Positions 63,544 through 64,000 of a DNA stretch of 64,000 bases are shown here, piece after piece. Position 1 is the first letter of the stretch. Each line of letters begins with the position of its first letter. The position numbers and the translations under genes are program-made. The notes under the pieces were generated by a model. That model was not told the origin of the DNA, did no database searches, and saw nothing but the letters and a program-made list of their open reading frames with translations. The stretch is from Alphaproteobacteria bacterium (GTDB lineage Bacteria; Pseudomonadota; Alphaproteobacteria; JAEULC01). The stretch is from NCBI GenBank assembly GCA_023150455.1, contig JAKLKW010000019.1, positions 1 to 64,000 on the forward strand, written 5' to 3'.

Positions 63544-64000
63544 TCAGCGCGGCGTATAGAGGTAGTTCGGCAGCCACAGCGCGATCTCGGGGAAGACATA
63601 GACCAGGATCATGCTGAGGAACACCATGCCGACGAAGGGCAGCGCGCCGTTGAATATCTCGCTTAGCTTCACGTGCGGCGGCGCGACGCCTTTCAGGTAG
63701 AAGGCCGCCATCGCCACCGGCGGCGTGTTGAACGCCGTCTGCGTGTTCAGCGCTACCAGGATGCCGAAGAAGATCGGGTCGACGCCGAAATCGTCGAGCA
63801 GCGGCAGGAAGATCGGCACGAAGATGATGATGATCTCGGTCCATTCCAGCGGCCAGCCGAGCAGGAAGATGATCGCCTGAGTCATCAGCAGGAACTGGGT
63901 CGTGGAGAGATTGAGCGAGAGGAAGAACTGCTCGACCACCGACTGGCCGCCGAGCAGGGCGAACACCGACGAGAAGGTCCACGAGCCGATGAACAGGTAG
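63544..64000 (-). CDS. TRAP transporter large permease, C-terminal part, continues past window end
   Basis: WPLEWTEIIIIFVPIFLPLLDDFGVDPIFFGILVALNTQTAFNTPPVAMAAFYLKGVAP. Confidence 0.9.
   Translation of the reverse strand, partial: YLFIGSWTFSSVFALLGGQSVVEQFFLSLNLSTTQFLLMTQAIIFLLGWPLEWTEIIIIFVPIFLPLLDDFGVDPIFFGILVALNTQTAFNTPPVAMAAFYLKGVAPPHVKLSEIFNGALPFVGMVFLSMILVYVFPEIALWLPNYLYTPR

Overview
GC-rich, probably alphaproteobacterial chromosomal window of about 64 kb, densely coding. Recognisable blocks: (1) complete cbb3 oxidase locus ccoNOQP-ccoGHIS plus an FNR/FixK-type regulator, with a perfect TTGAT-N4-ATCAA box upstream; (2) small enzymes, lipoproteins and a tRNA-Arg(ACG); (3) Gld-like ABC exporter with GldG-like and DUF4340 partners; (4) class III cyclase fused to a membrane domain and a [2Fe-2S] ferredoxin; (5) SsuABC/TauABC-like importer; (6) phoR-pstSCAB-phoU-phoB; (7) arsenite oxidation cluster aioX-aioS-aioR-aioB-aioA with a sigma-54 promoter candidate, in which aioA appears broken by an internal deletion plus frameshift; (8) chromate-transporter block (PadR, TauE/SafE, c-type cytochrome, chrA) with a double palindrome in the divergent promoter; (9) acyltransferase, phytase-like protein, mutS, sugar ABC importer, malic enzyme-PTA, MFS, amidase, TRAP permease. 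The most unusual signal is a chimeric remnant at 45479-45675. It fuses the 5' end of the enolase-superfamily gene (intact copy at 38407) to the 3' end of the phytase-like gene (intact copy at 50230). As a result the aio block and the chr block are each bracketed by the same pair of about 90-110 bp sequences, which suggests two accessory cargos stacked at one chromosomal hotspot. All calls come from reading the sequence and supplied translations; no database search was run.
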